Below, one piece after another: positions 9,788 through 17,903 of a stretch of DNA of 64,000 nucleotides. A program made the translations under genes and the position numbers. How positions within the stretch are numbered: the stretch's first letter is position 1; each line of letters opens with the position of its first letter. Source of the stretch: DASRJW01 sp964567755 (GTDB taxonomy: Bacteria > Krumholzibacteriota > Krumholzibacteriia > G020349025); assembly GCA_964567755.1 (NCBI GenBank), contig CAZMNW010000023.1:1-64000 (forward strand), written 5' to 3'. The notes under the pieces are model-generated. The model worked only from the letters and a program-made list of their open reading frames with translations, was not told the DNA's origin and ran no database searches.

Positions 9788-10168
9788 TTGCGTCTTCGCA
9801 ATCTTATAGTTGCCTGTCCAGGACTCCCGAGTCTGACCTATTTTTGGAAACTGAAGCGGCTCCAACCGCTGTGGTTTGATGAGGTTGCTGAGACCCATCA
9901 CCCTCAGAAGGAGGTGATCGTTCCCTCGTGGGTGGAAGAGCCCGGGAAGCTGCGTGCGTCCAGGACCAATGCCCGCGCCTGGGTCGGCAACCACCCGCAG
10001 GAGATCCCTGCGCTCAGGTCCCAGGTCCTGGACGTGACGGGCGATCACGTGGGTGATCTGGTTCTCGAGTACCAGGCGAAAGCGACCTTGGACCTAGCCG
10101 CCGTGGAGAACGAACCGATCGCCTTCCGTTACGAGAGCGCCTCGGGCACGGGAGGAGTCATCCGTTAA
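9788..10168 (+). CDS. hypothetical ORF, possibly a gene remnant
   Basis: A 126-codon plus-strand frame between the Gfo/Idh and flippase genes. I recognise no family. From about codon 45 onward the third codon positions become strongly G/C-rich, as in the genes of this genome, and the residues look protein-like (for example DVTGDHVGDLVLEYQ). The first 40 codons lack this bias. It may be the surviving 3' part of a larger gene, or a small gene starting at a GTG near 9914-9932. It ends against the stop of the convergent flippase gene. Confidence 0.35.
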   Translation: MRLRNLIVACPGLPSLTYFWKLKRLQPLWFDEVAETHHPQKEVIVPSWVEEPGKLRASRTNARAWVGNHPQEIPALRSQVLDVTGDHVGDLVLEYQAKATLDLAAVENEPIAFRYESASGTGGVIR

Positions 10169-11757
10169 CGCGAAGGAACCCGACCCCTAATCTGCTTGCG
10201 AAGCCAAGCACGCTCGTTTCCACCTAAGCCCCAAAAGATGCACAGTAGCGCCTGAAACATACCCGTACCAGCCACCCCAAGAAGCAAGCGAGGATATGAC
10301 CCAGTTCCCAGAATGGCACTAATAACCAAGCCGAATGCAAGGGAACAAAACGCAACAACGAAAGGCCGGAGTTGAACCTCTACAATGAATGACTTGACAC
10401 TTATATGGAAGTAGCGGCAAGTATGTACGAGAAGAAGCGTTCGGGTAAGAATGGAACTAAACAAGACGGCTGCAGCAACACCGATAATACCCATGGGCTT
10501 AACTAGAATAATGCTGCCCAAGATTGTGATCCCAGTCCCCAAGAAGGATATTTTCAACAGTGCATCCAGCTGACCTACTCCAATGAATAAACGCCACAAA
10601 AGAGGCTGCGAAACAGAGACCGCATAACTTGCGGTCAGGATTATAAGCACAATCTTGCCTTGCACTGCGTATGTCTCCCCTACCCACAACGAAATGAATG
10701 GAGTGCCAAACGCGATAATGACCACGGTCATAGTCAGTATGATGAGCAGCAAGTACCGTGAGTACTGGAAGTAGAGACTGGCAAGAAGACTCTTCTCATC
10801 GCGACTTTGGAGCTCGCTGAACATGGGCATGAAACTTGGCGAAAATGCTGTGGCCAATCCATTGGCGTACTCTGTAAGCCTGCCGGCCATCACATAATAG
10901 GTTGTAGCGACGGAGGAAATGGCTGTACTGATAATGATCGGTTGAGCATTCACGGACAAGCTCGCTGCCGTGGATGAAACAAAAACACGACTGCCAAAGG
11001 AGAGCAGCTCTCTGACCGATTGTCGGCTTGCCAATCTCGGGTGGAAACTCACTTCTGGTAGCACTCGGCGAGAAAAGAAGGCCGTTATAACAACTCTTGC
11101 AAGGTCGATGGTCAGCTTGCAGCAAATCATTCCCATGAGTTTCCATCGTGGCAGAAGAAGCAGCAACAGAACTGCGTTCATAAGAGTTGTCGATACGCTG
11201 AGCCAGTTGATAATGTAGTATTGTTGCATCCCATACAGAATTCCTGAAAACACTAGGGCTACAAATACCAGCAACATATCGGCCGCGAGAAGAAGAGTCA
11301 GTAAATTGATGTGGGGTAGCTCACCCGGAGCGATTACATAGCGAGCGAGCAATGGGGGCAAGCCAAACACAAAGAATAAGGCGACAACACCTCCTACTCC
11401 CAAGAAGAATGCGAGAGCAGCACCTAGGAGTTCCGAGAGCTTACGAGTGTCGCCCTGGGCTTGATATTGGCCCACCAATTTCACTATCGCTGGATGTACT
11501 CCCATCTCGAGTATTCCGGCGTAACCAATGACGGAAATGAGAACTGCCCAGTGACCGTACAGCGAATCGCCAAGGTTTCGTAAGATAAACGGGGTAACCA
11601 TGAACGCCACAGCCATTGACGTGACGTGCGCCAATACAGCGGACAGTGAATTGATGGCGAGGCGTCGGTGAAGTCCGGGGTAGCGTGACTCCGGTACCTG
11701 GTCGTTCCCCCGTTCAGACGGAGTCGTTATATCAGGTGGTTTGGATTCCAGGTGCAC
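10165..11757 (-). CDS. Wzx-like polysaccharide flippase (MATE/MOP superfamily)
   Basis: A 530-residue polytopic membrane protein with about 12-14 hydrophobic segments starting near residue 35, and short charged ends. This is the architecture of Wzx/RfbX lipid-linked oligosaccharide flippases (MurJ/MOP exporter superfamily). It is predicted to move undecaprenyl-linked repeat units across the inner membrane for later polymerisation. The gene is clearly more A/T-rich than the downstream half of the window, as is common for acquired O-antigen genes. The segment order NSLSAVLAHVTSMAVAFMVT near the N-terminus is typical. It is transcribed alone. Confidence 0.87.
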   Translation of the reverse strand: MHLESKPPDITTPSERGNDQVPESRYPGLHRRLAINSLSAVLAHVTSMAVAFMVTPFILRNLGDSLYGHWAVLISVIGYAGILEMGVHPAIVKLVGQYQAQGDTRKLSELLGAALAFFLGVGGVVALFFVFGLPPLLARYVIAPGELPHINLLTLLLAADMLLVFVALVFSGILYGMQQYYIINWLSVSTTLMNAVLLLLLLPRWKLMGMICCKLTIDLARVVITAFFSRRVLPEVSFHPRLASRQSVRELLSFGSRVFVSSTAASLSVNAQPIIISTAISSVATTYYVMAGRLTEYANGLATAFSPSFMPMFSELQSRDEKSLLASLYFQYSRYLLLIILTMTVVIIAFGTPFISLWVGETYAVQGKIVLIILTASYAVSVSQPLLWRLFIGVGQLDALLKISFLGTGITILGSIILVKPMGIIGVAAAVLFSSILTRTLLLVHTCRYFHISVKSFIVEVQLRPFVVAFCSLAFGLVISAILGTGSYPRLLLGVAGTGMFQALLCIFWGLGGNERAWLRKQIRGRVPSR

Positions 11758-11894
11758 CCGCGTGACTCTCTCTCGGACAAGTGGCTTGACTACGCTGCTC
11801 TGTGACCCTCAGAGATGAGCAACCACGCAAACAGTATGGCTCTGGGGCCCGACGCACAGCAAGTCGAATTAGGCTGGCTCGATCACCAATAGAT

Positions 11895-12425
11895 GCTGTC
11901 GAGCCGCTGGTGCGTCGTAAGGCGGAGCGCCCGAATCACGTGTGGAGCTACGATTTTGTGTGGGACGAGACTGAGGGCGGTCGGAGGCTGAAGATTCTGC
12001 CGGTGGTGGACGAGTTCAGCCGCAAGTGCCTGGCGATCGTAGTGGGACGGTCGATCACGGCGCAGGGAGTCATCCGAGTGCTCGAGCAGTTGTTCGCGGA
12101 GCATGGTGAGCCGGAGTTCATCCGCTCGGACAACGGCCCGGAGTTCATCGCGAAGGCGGTGCGGGCGTGGCTTGCCGAGCGCGGGGCGAAGACGCTGTAC
12201 ATCACCCCCGGGGCACCGTGGGAGAATGCCTTCAGCGGAAAGCTTCAACAGCCGTCTGCGGGACGAGCTGCTGGACCGTGAGCTGTTCAACGAGCGAGGC
12301 CGAGGCCCGAGTGCTGCTAGAGGACCACCGCCAGATGTACAACGAGGAACGTCCCCACAGCAGCCTTGATGGCAAGACCCCGTCAGAGTTCGCAGAAGCG
12401 TGGCGAGCGTCGAACCACGCCGATC
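11895..12425 (+). pseudogene. IS3-family transposase OrfB pseudogene
   Basis: The DDE transposase core of an IS3-family element (IS407/IS51-like). Reading starts in RRKAERPNHVWSYDFV, holding the first Asp, then runs through DEFSRKCLAI and RSDNGPEFIAKAVRAWLAE (second Asp). A one-base shift at about 12235 moves ESFNSRLRDELLDRELF, with the catalytic Glu, into another frame. A second shift at about 12290 moves EARVLLEDHRQMYNEERPHS into a third. OrfA and the start of OrfB are missing. The copy cannot produce active transposase. Confidence 0.85.
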
Positions 12426-12450
12426 GGTCGAAAATCGACGCACACAGAAG

Positions 12451-12478
12451 CCCCAGGATCGACGCAATCGACCTGGGG
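12451..12478. repeat. hairpin inside the IS3 right end
   Basis: The arms CCCCAGG (12451-12457) and CCTGGGG (12472-12478) are perfectly complementary. Inside them TCGA pairs with TCGA around a five-base loop, giving an 11-bp stem with one bulged A. It sits between the transposase end and the terminal repeat and may act as a terminator or a transcription barrier for the IS. Confidence 0.5.
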
Positions 12479-12530
12479 GGATCCGGAGTACCCCCGAATT
12501 GGAGGGCGTCGGACTCTCATGACAACTGGT

Positions 12531-12551
12531 ACAGAAAACGGGGGCACGTCA
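12531..12551. mobile_element. IS3-family right terminal inverted repeat
   Basis: Read on the minus strand from 12551, the sequence begins TGACGTGCCCCCGTTTTCTG, which matches the TGA..TGCCCCC start typical of IS3-family terminal repeats. It lies about 125 bases after the last transposase codons, as expected for a right end. I could not find the left end; the 5' part of the element is gone. Confidence 0.6.
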
Positions 12552-12800
12552 GTGAATGTAAACCCCGGATCTTTGCGGGCGAAGGATGGCATACCATGGT
12601 CCAGACCTCGGACTCCAGCAAGTCGGCACACCATATGCTTGTTTCGTAGAGAGCCATTATAGGAAGTTGCAAGACCTGGTGGCATGACCTAAGAAAGGCG
12701 GGACGCCTTTCCGTGTAGGAGGTCGCCGACTACCTAGTGGCAAGAACTGGTCGAGATGGGGCAGCGAAAGAAGGCCGGTTGATCATGCGATCCGCCAATC
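12552..12800. other. intergenic, no gene seen
   Basis: About 250 bases between the IS3 end and the promoter of the secreted-protein gene. I find no supported feature. Confidence 0.35.
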
Positions 12801-12830
12801 TTGACAAGTAGGCATTGTCTCTGCTATAAG
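12801..12830 (+). promoter_or_regulatory. strong sigma-70-type promoter
   Basis: TTGACA at 12801-12806 is a perfect -35 box. The -10 box is CTATAA at 12824-12829 (17-bp spacer) or TATAAG at 12825-12830 (18 bp). Transcription would start near 12837, leaving a short leader with GGAG just before the ATG at 12852. It is the closest match to consensus that I found in the window. Confidence 0.7.
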
Positions 12831-12851
12831 GATCAGTGATGGGAGTCGGCG

Positions 12852-14159
12852 ATGTTCTCTACCAAACATCAACTCGTTATAGTTGGCCGAAGAGCAACCG
12901 CGTTGCCTGTGCTGTGCCTCTCTCTTTTCGCAAACCTAGCGTGCCCCTTGTCCGTTACTGACCTGTCCCCGTCCATTCCGGCGGACGGAGTTATCGTCCC
13001 GCCCCCGGTGATTGCATCGATTAGTGGGACCCCCGCTCACGGAGAAACGATTCAACTCCAAGGAAGCAGGTTCGGCAGTCACACTCTCGATATCGAGTGG
13101 ACAGGCGATTGGATTGAAGCTCAGCCTGTCGGTACCAATCCTGATACTAAGCCAGGATGGTCACATGTATACTCTCTCCAAGGCATTCGCGACCACATCT
13201 CTACCAATAGAGCATGGTCGGGGTCAAAATCAATAGACGTCAGCATCGATCAGACGTTGGACCCGTACTCCCACGAAAGCACCCTCGGCTATGAACACGC
13301 TGCCTTTGATAAGATCTACGCAACCTGGTGGACGTATGTCCAGCCAACGGCCTTCACTCTTAACGGTGGAGAGTATACACAACTAAAGTACGCATACGTA
13401 ACATGCCACGACTGTAACGGGGGCGCAGTCCTGCAGGCTGTAACCAACTCCGTAATGAACCTGATCCGCTATACCAAGACAGACGAGACATTGGCTGAAT
13501 TCGGCTATGAGAATAATACCTGGGTCGATTGTCCGGGAGTGCAAACCCCACTCTATGATACCTTCGCCATGGCCGAGGGAGTTGGCTACTCCCTGCCGAC
13601 ACTGGGATATTGGAAACGCGCAATCAATCGTGGCGCGGACAACTGGAATACCGTGAGGAATTACGCGCCTTCAAATGGACAGTGGAACCGAAACGAATGG
13701 TACTCCTATCGCGGATCTGCCCCGGACGTTCCGGACGGGGAGCTGGAGTTTGCGGTGGTGAAACCTGGCCAGGGTCGATTTGTCGGACATCAAACGCGTG
13801 GCGTGGTGCTTCAAACGGATCGAACAGATTGCCGCAGCGAGCCGACCGACTGGAGAAGATTCGTGTTCATGCTCTTCTTCGACGATGCGGGAGTGGGCGA
13901 TCGTGTGGAGAAGTGCACGATTAACATCGACGACGTCTACATGCAGTTTGGCACTCAGGCACGTGTAGAAATGGGTGATAGCCAAGAATACTCTGCCTGT
14001 ACCAAGCTTGAGATTCAAATTCCCACGCAGTGGTCGAGGGATTCCATCTCTTTGAAAGTCAATCGGCCCGCTTCCTTCGCCTTGGCACAGACTGCATATC
14101 TCTTCGTTGTTCGGGACGATGGCACAGTTAGCAGTGGGTATCCTATAAACTTCAATTGA
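12852..14159 (+). CDS. secreted protein of unknown function with IPT/TIG-like ends
   Basis: A 435-residue exported protein that I cannot assign to a family. Residues 1-32 look like a signal peptide (basic start, then VLCLSLFANLAC); the Cys is a poor lipobox, so lipidation is doubtful. Residues 50-75 (PPPVIASISGTPAHGETIQL) resemble the first strands of an IPT/TIG domain, and the last 60 residues (SLKVNRPASFALAQTAYLFV) resemble its last strands. Between them lie about 290 residues rich in Trp, Tyr and Asn with several Cys, perhaps a beta-sandwich inserted into the domain. It has its own strong promoter and is flanked by IS remnants. Surface binding is the best guess. Confidence 0.75.
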   Translation: MFSTKHQLVIVGRRATALPVLCLSLFANLACPLSVTDLSPSIPADGVIVPPPVIASISGTPAHGETIQLQGSRFGSHTLDIEWTGDWIEAQPVGTNPDTKPGWSHVYSLQGIRDHISTNRAWSGSKSIDVSIDQTLDPYSHESTLGYEHAAFDKIYATWWTYVQPTAFTLNGGEYTQLKYAYVTCHDCNGGAVLQAVTNSVMNLIRYTKTDETLAEFGYENNTWVDCPGVQTPLYDTFAMAEGVGYSLPTLGYWKRAINRGADNWNTVRNYAPSNGQWNRNEWYSYRGSAPDVPDGELEFAVVKPGQGRFVGHQTRGVVLQTDRTDCRSEPTDWRRFVFMLFFDDAGVGDRVEKCTINIDDVYMQFGTQARVEMGDSQEYSACTKLEIQIPTQWSRDSISLKVNRPASFALAQTAYLFVVRDDGTVSSGYPINFN

Positions 14160-14273
14160 CCCTCCCATCGCCTGAAGACAGCCCAGGCGATGCAGGGCTT
14201 CAGTCTCCGCCGCCTCCTGGCCATGGAGGGGTCCGGGCTGGATTACATGGACGTAAGCGGAGGCGGAACGGCG

Positions 14274-14624
14274 TTATAGACGCCTGGCGTCGATGTGGGA
14301 TCGTAGCGGGTTCTGGGCGAAGTGAAGTTTCCAAAGTCTCGGCGTGAGCAGCTGCGCCTCGCGCGCAGGATGGGTCTCGATGCGTTGCAGCACGTCGACG
14401 AGGTAGGTGTAGGGATCGACGCCTTGCAGGCGACACGTGGCGAGCAAGCTTTGGATGATGCCGACGTACTTGGCTCCGACTTCAGTCCAACAAAACAGCC
14501 AGTTCTTGCGACCCACGGCGATGGGTCGGATCTCTCGCTCGAGGTGATTTGTGTCGATCGGGACCTGGGGATTCTCGAGGCACACCCGCAGCGCCTTGTC
14601 GCGCTCGAGCGCATAGCTCATACC
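14274..14624 (-). pseudogene. IS66 transposase C-terminal part, fused to a recombinase fragment
   Basis: About 117 codons of IS66 transposase: MSYALERDKALRVCLENPQ, the conserved HLEREIRPIAVGRKNWLF, then VDPYTYLVDVLQRIETHPA and the family end with PRLWKLH. The N-terminal three quarters, including most of the catalytic core, are absent. The frame is continuous with the upstream recombinase fragment, so a 155-codon chimeric ORF runs from 14741 to 14274. No function is expected unless the fusion is expressed. Confidence 0.78.
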
Positions 14625-14909
14625 TACACCCCGCTCGCGCAGCAAGTTGTCGATCGCTGCGCTGACGTCCCTGGCCAAGGGCACCATGCGTTGCTTGCGT
14701 CCCTTGCCGCGGAGCATGACTTGCGAGCGTGCTCCATCCAACGAGAGGTCCGCTGCCTCGACACCGAGCGCTTCCGAAATCCTGGCTCCGGTGCGAGCAA
14801 GGAATAACAGTAGTGCTCGATCACGACGCCCGCGCGGTGAGTTCGGGTTCGGCGCATGAATGAGCGCATTGAGCTCAACTATGGAAGCCCATTGTCGTGG
14901 CGAAGGTAG
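14625..14909 (-). pseudogene. tyrosine recombinase fragment (second of a RIT-like pair)
   Basis: The frame is open from 14909, right after the stop of the intact recombinase. It encodes RDRALLLFLARTGARISEAL, with the first catalytic Arg, then VMLRGKGRKQRMVPLARDV. The core-binding N-terminal domain is missing, and so are the later catalytic residues (HxxR, H, Tyr), because an IS66 tail takes over at about 14624. The arrangement suggests RitB of a recombinase-in-trio element truncated by recombination. A GTG overlapping the upstream stop (GTGA) opens a frame that ends after 12 codons. Confidence 0.65.
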
Positions 14910-16154
14910 TCACAGGGCACCTCCGGGAAACGGTAACGCGACATCGGCGAGCTGCGGCACGGCGACCTTGATGTAGAGCGATGTGGTGTCGATGTGCTGG
15001 TGGCCTAGCAGATCTGCGACTTCCTTGATGGGTCGTTGCTGCTGGACCAGTCGTGTGGCAAGGCTGTGACGCAGAAGATGGGCGCCACCGCGTTGAATCG
15101 GAATCCCCGCACGTTGCAGTCGAATGCGAACGATGCGGGATACGCTACTGCTGTTGGAGAAAGCGCGGACGGGTGGAACGAGTGAGAGAAAGACCCTGCG
15201 GTCCGTGGTCTGTGGGCGCGCGCGAAGCACGTACTCGGCGAGCGCCGCGCCGGTCTCCTCGAGCAGAGGCACGACGCGGTCGCGATGCCCCTTGGTGTGC
15301 CGTAGCACCAGCTCCCCGGCCCGCCAGCGAATGTCGCCGAGCTCCAACTGACGCAGCTCTCTGTTACGCAGGCCGGTGGTTGCCAATAGCAGCATGATCG
15401 CCCGATCGCGTATGCCCGACGGCGTCGTGGTCTCGATGGCGCCGATCGCGCCTCGGACGTCCTCCCACGCCAGATGAGGCGGCAGGTGCGCCTGGCGCCA
15501 GCACGGGGGTCTCGGTACGAACCGCGCCAGATCCCGAGCGTTGAGGTTCGCCCAGTGCAGGTAGCGCAGGAACGAGCGCATGTAAGCCGTGGTGGATGAT
15601 CTCGCGCTGTCGCCGCGGCATCCGGCCATGAGATCGCGCGTCATCGTCAAGGCGTGCTTCGCCGTGAGCTCGGAGAGCGGCTTACCAACGAGATGCTTCT
15701 TCTGCCACGCCAGCATCCGCCGCGCCGTCAGAACGAGCCCCTCACATGTCTTCAGCTGCAGGCCGCGAGTGACGCGCAGGTGCTGCAAATAGGTCGCGAA
15801 CAGAGGGCCATCCGGATCGTGCTTCTTCGAGGACGTGGCTGCAAACCGCTCCGGGCAACACCGCGCGGCATGGCCAATCGCCACCTGTGCGGCCCAGCGC
15901 GCCGCAATCGTCGGTCTGGCTCGCAGATAGCGATCGCCGATCTCGCGGGGAATTGGCCTCGACTTGCTGCAACCGCATCCGGTAGCGTACGCGCTGAAGC
16001 GGGCGATGCGCGCCAGATACAGCTTGACCGAGTCGCGCTTGTAGCCCGCCCTCGACAGGTCGGCTGCAATGTGATCGATCTCATTGCCGAGAGCGCTGCG
16101 GCGAAAACGTGCGATGACTCGACGATACTTGAAATAGAGCTCCAACATAACCAC
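14910..16154 (-). CDS. tyrosine recombinase/integrase (RitA-like)
   Basis: A 414-residue site-specific recombinase. The catalytic set is complete: Arg in TTGLRNRELRQL (about 265), Lys in HTKGHRDRVVPL, HLLRHSLATRL (HxxR, about 360), LGHQHIDTT and the Tyr nucleophile in SLYIKV near 395. The long N-terminus with the phage-integrase SAM-like domain and the tandem recombinase remnant downstream resemble the first member of RIT (recombinase in trio) elements. It breaks and joins DNA through a covalent phosphotyrosine. The partners are broken, so the element is probably immobile unless helped in trans. Confidence 0.82.
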   Translation of the reverse strand: MVMLELYFKYRRVIARFRRSALGNEIDHIAADLSRAGYKRDSVKLYLARIARFSAYATGCGCSKSRPIPREIGDRYLRARPTIAARWAAQVAIGHAARCCPERFAATSSKKHDPDGPLFATYLQHLRVTRGLQLKTCEGLVLTARRMLAWQKKHLVGKPLSELTAKHALTMTRDLMAGCRGDSARSSTTAYMRSFLRYLHWANLNARDLARFVPRPPCWRQAHLPPHLAWEDVRGAIGAIETTTPSGIRDRAIMLLLATTGLRNRELRQLELGDIRWRAGELVLRHTKGHRDRVVPLLEETGAALAEYVLRARPQTTDRRVFLSLVPPVRAFSNSSSVSRIVRIRLQRAGIPIQRGGAHLLRHSLATRLVQQQRPIKEVADLLGHQHIDTTSLYIKVAVPQLADVALPFPGGAL

Positions 16155-16425
16155 TCCATCCTGTTGTCAAAGCCGGGAACACTCCGGCGTCGGAGAGAAT
16201 GGAACCCAGAATATTATGTGGCGGACAACGAGGCCCGTGCCGGAAAGTTCCGAGACGTCATGGAGCGACGCCACATATCACAACTCGGCACATAACAGTG
16301 CGTCCTCCTGCAGTGCGCCTTGCCCAGGCCCACCAAACCATCAATCGACTTCCGCATGTCGACCGCCCTCTTGGTAAGCCATCGCACGCACCTCCTTCGG
16401 TGCGAACAATGGGCGATACCCGGGG
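16155..16425. other. intergenic region upstream of the recombinase
   Basis: About 270 bases with no supported gene. This end would hold the recombinase promoter and possibly the left end of the RIT-like element. I could not identify terminal repeats by eye. Confidence 0.3.
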
Positions 16426-16571
16426 TGGGGAATACTCGTGAGAAAACTGGGGAATCCTCGTGAGAATACCGGCCCCAAATCTGGGGCATGCTCGTGAGAA
16501 AACCCAGCTTCTACCTGGGGAATGGTCGTGAGAAATCAGGCCTCAGGCCTGGGGAATGCTCGTGGGAAATG
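16426..16571 (+). repeat. five-copy direct repeat array, 34-bp period
   Basis: Five copies of the core TGGGGAATNCTCGTGAGAAA start at 16426, 16448, 16482, 16516 and 16550. The first step is 22 bp and the next three are exactly 34 bp. The roughly 14-base stretches between cores differ from one another. Copies vary at one to three positions (for example GGGGCATGC in copy 3, CGTGGGAAA in copy 5). The layout resembles the multiple transposase-binding repeats at IS21-family ends, and an istB fragment exists elsewhere in the island. A regulator-binding array in front of the glycosyltransferase is the alternative. Confidence 0.75.
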
Positions 16572-16777
16572 ACAGCAGGCATGCAGGCGTGCCCGCGGCG
16601 TGGGAGTGTATCTTGGCTGCGCTTCTTGACTACCAACAGCTGTGTACACCCACGATTCGCCGAGACACTCCTCGGATGGTACAATGAGCAGACGAGGAGA
16701 TACGATCCCTGCCGCCCCGGGACGATGTGGCGGCCGTCAAACCCGCTCACGTAAAATCGAGGGGAGCCGATCTGAGT

Positions 16778-17785
16778 ATGACGCGACGCGACGCCGAAGA
16801 AGAAGCCTCGTCTGTTCTCTGGATTGACTGGGGTCACAATGTGAGAAGCCATACACTGTCTCGAGAGCTAGGGATTGAGCTTGTAGAGATTCGTTTTAAG
16901 GGGCCAAGAATCTGGCGGTATATCCGGAGTGCATTTCGAACCTGCGCGATGATTCGCGAGCGACAACCCCGCGTTGTTGTCGCCGCTAACCCATCCCTTG
17001 TTCTCAGTTATTTGTTGCTCATCCTCAAAGTACATCACAGATTCAGACTGGTATGCGACGCGCATTACTTTGGCATAAAGGCGCCTGGTGGACATCGGAT
17101 ACTGCAGTACTTACTGAATTTCTACAATTCCAGAGTGGATCTTGTTATTGTTACGAACGACAACCATGCCCGGATCGTGGAGGGCATCGGAGCACGGTCC
17201 TATGTTTGCCAGGACCCCTTGCCACACCTTCCACTTCCGAGTGAGTCCATGGCCCAAGAAACCGTCAAAGTGGCCTTCCTGATATGTTCTTTTGATAGCG
17301 ATGAGCCATATGAAGCTGCGTTCATGGCGTTCGCGCCGCTCCAAGAGCAGGGCTACTCTCTAATTGTGAGTGGGGACTACAGGAGGAAGGGAATCAATGT
17401 GTCCGCTTTTCCGTGGGTTCGGTTCCTGGGATACCTGCCCGATCAAGAGTACTATGGGTGTCTTCGATCGTGCACAGTAGTCCTCGATCTGACCACCATG
17501 GAGGATTGTTTGGTTTGTGGTGCTTACGAGGCCCTCGCTGCTGGCAAACCTCTTGTACTTTCGAGAACGACTGCGTTGGCTGAGTATTTCGGGGAGGCTG
17601 CGGTTTTGACGGAGAATACGCCAGCCGAGATCCGCGAGAGTGTTCTGAGAGCATTCGAACAGCGGGATGTGCTCGCAGAAAAGGTGGCAAAGTGGGTCGC
17701 TCGCAATCGCTCGTACATGAACGATCGAATCGAAGAGCTTAAGGCAGAGCTGCTTTCATTGGGAGTGGGTGCCAAGACCAATTGA
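16778..17785 (+). CDS. family 4 glycosyltransferase
   Basis: A 335-residue GT-B fold glycosyltransferase. I prefer ATG 16778, preceded by GGGGAG about 11 bases upstream; the frame also opens at 16727. The acceptor domain occupies roughly 1-170. The GT4 donor-binding motif ECLVCGAYEALAAGKPL-like stretch (as EDCLVCGAYEALAAGKPLVL) carries the conserved second Glu near residue 250, with the E-x7-E spacing relaxed. The N-terminal Gly-rich loop of many GT4 enzymes is not obvious. It probably adds one sugar to a lipid-linked repeat unit. The repeat array ends about 200 bases upstream. Confidence 0.8.
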   Translation: MTRRDAEEEASSVLWIDWGHNVRSHTLSRELGIELVEIRFKGPRIWRYIRSAFRTCAMIRERQPRVVVAANPSLVLSYLLLILKVHHRFRLVCDAHYFGIKAPGGHRILQYLLNFYNSRVDLVIVTNDNHARIVEGIGARSYVCQDPLPHLPLPSESMAQETVKVAFLICSFDSDEPYEAAFMAFAPLQEQGYSLIVSGDYRRKGINVSAFPWVRFLGYLPDQEYYGCLRSCTVVLDLTTMEDCLVCGAYEALAAGKPLVLSRTTALAEYFGEAAVLTENTPAEIRESVLRAFEQRDVLAEKVAKWVARNRSYMNDRIEELKAELLSLGVGAKTN

Positions 17786-17903
17786 CGCGGCAACCGACTT
17801 CTGCGTATAGAGTTCTCGGGGGCGCGGCGCGGTTGATGAGTTCATCGTCGAGCCCGTGCGGGGTGCCTCGCCGGCGGGATCACTTATGCGATAGGATCGA
17901 CTG

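Noticed and set aside
9908..9919. Twelve-base perfect match to the ribosome-binding complement of 16S rRNA
   Set aside because: The only starts downstream are poorly spaced GTGs, and the same bases read as ordinary codons (KEVI) in the longer frame. Likely chance.
16426..16571. CRISPR array
   Set aside because: The spacers are only about 14 bases, one step is 22 bp, copies are imperfect and no cas gene is near.
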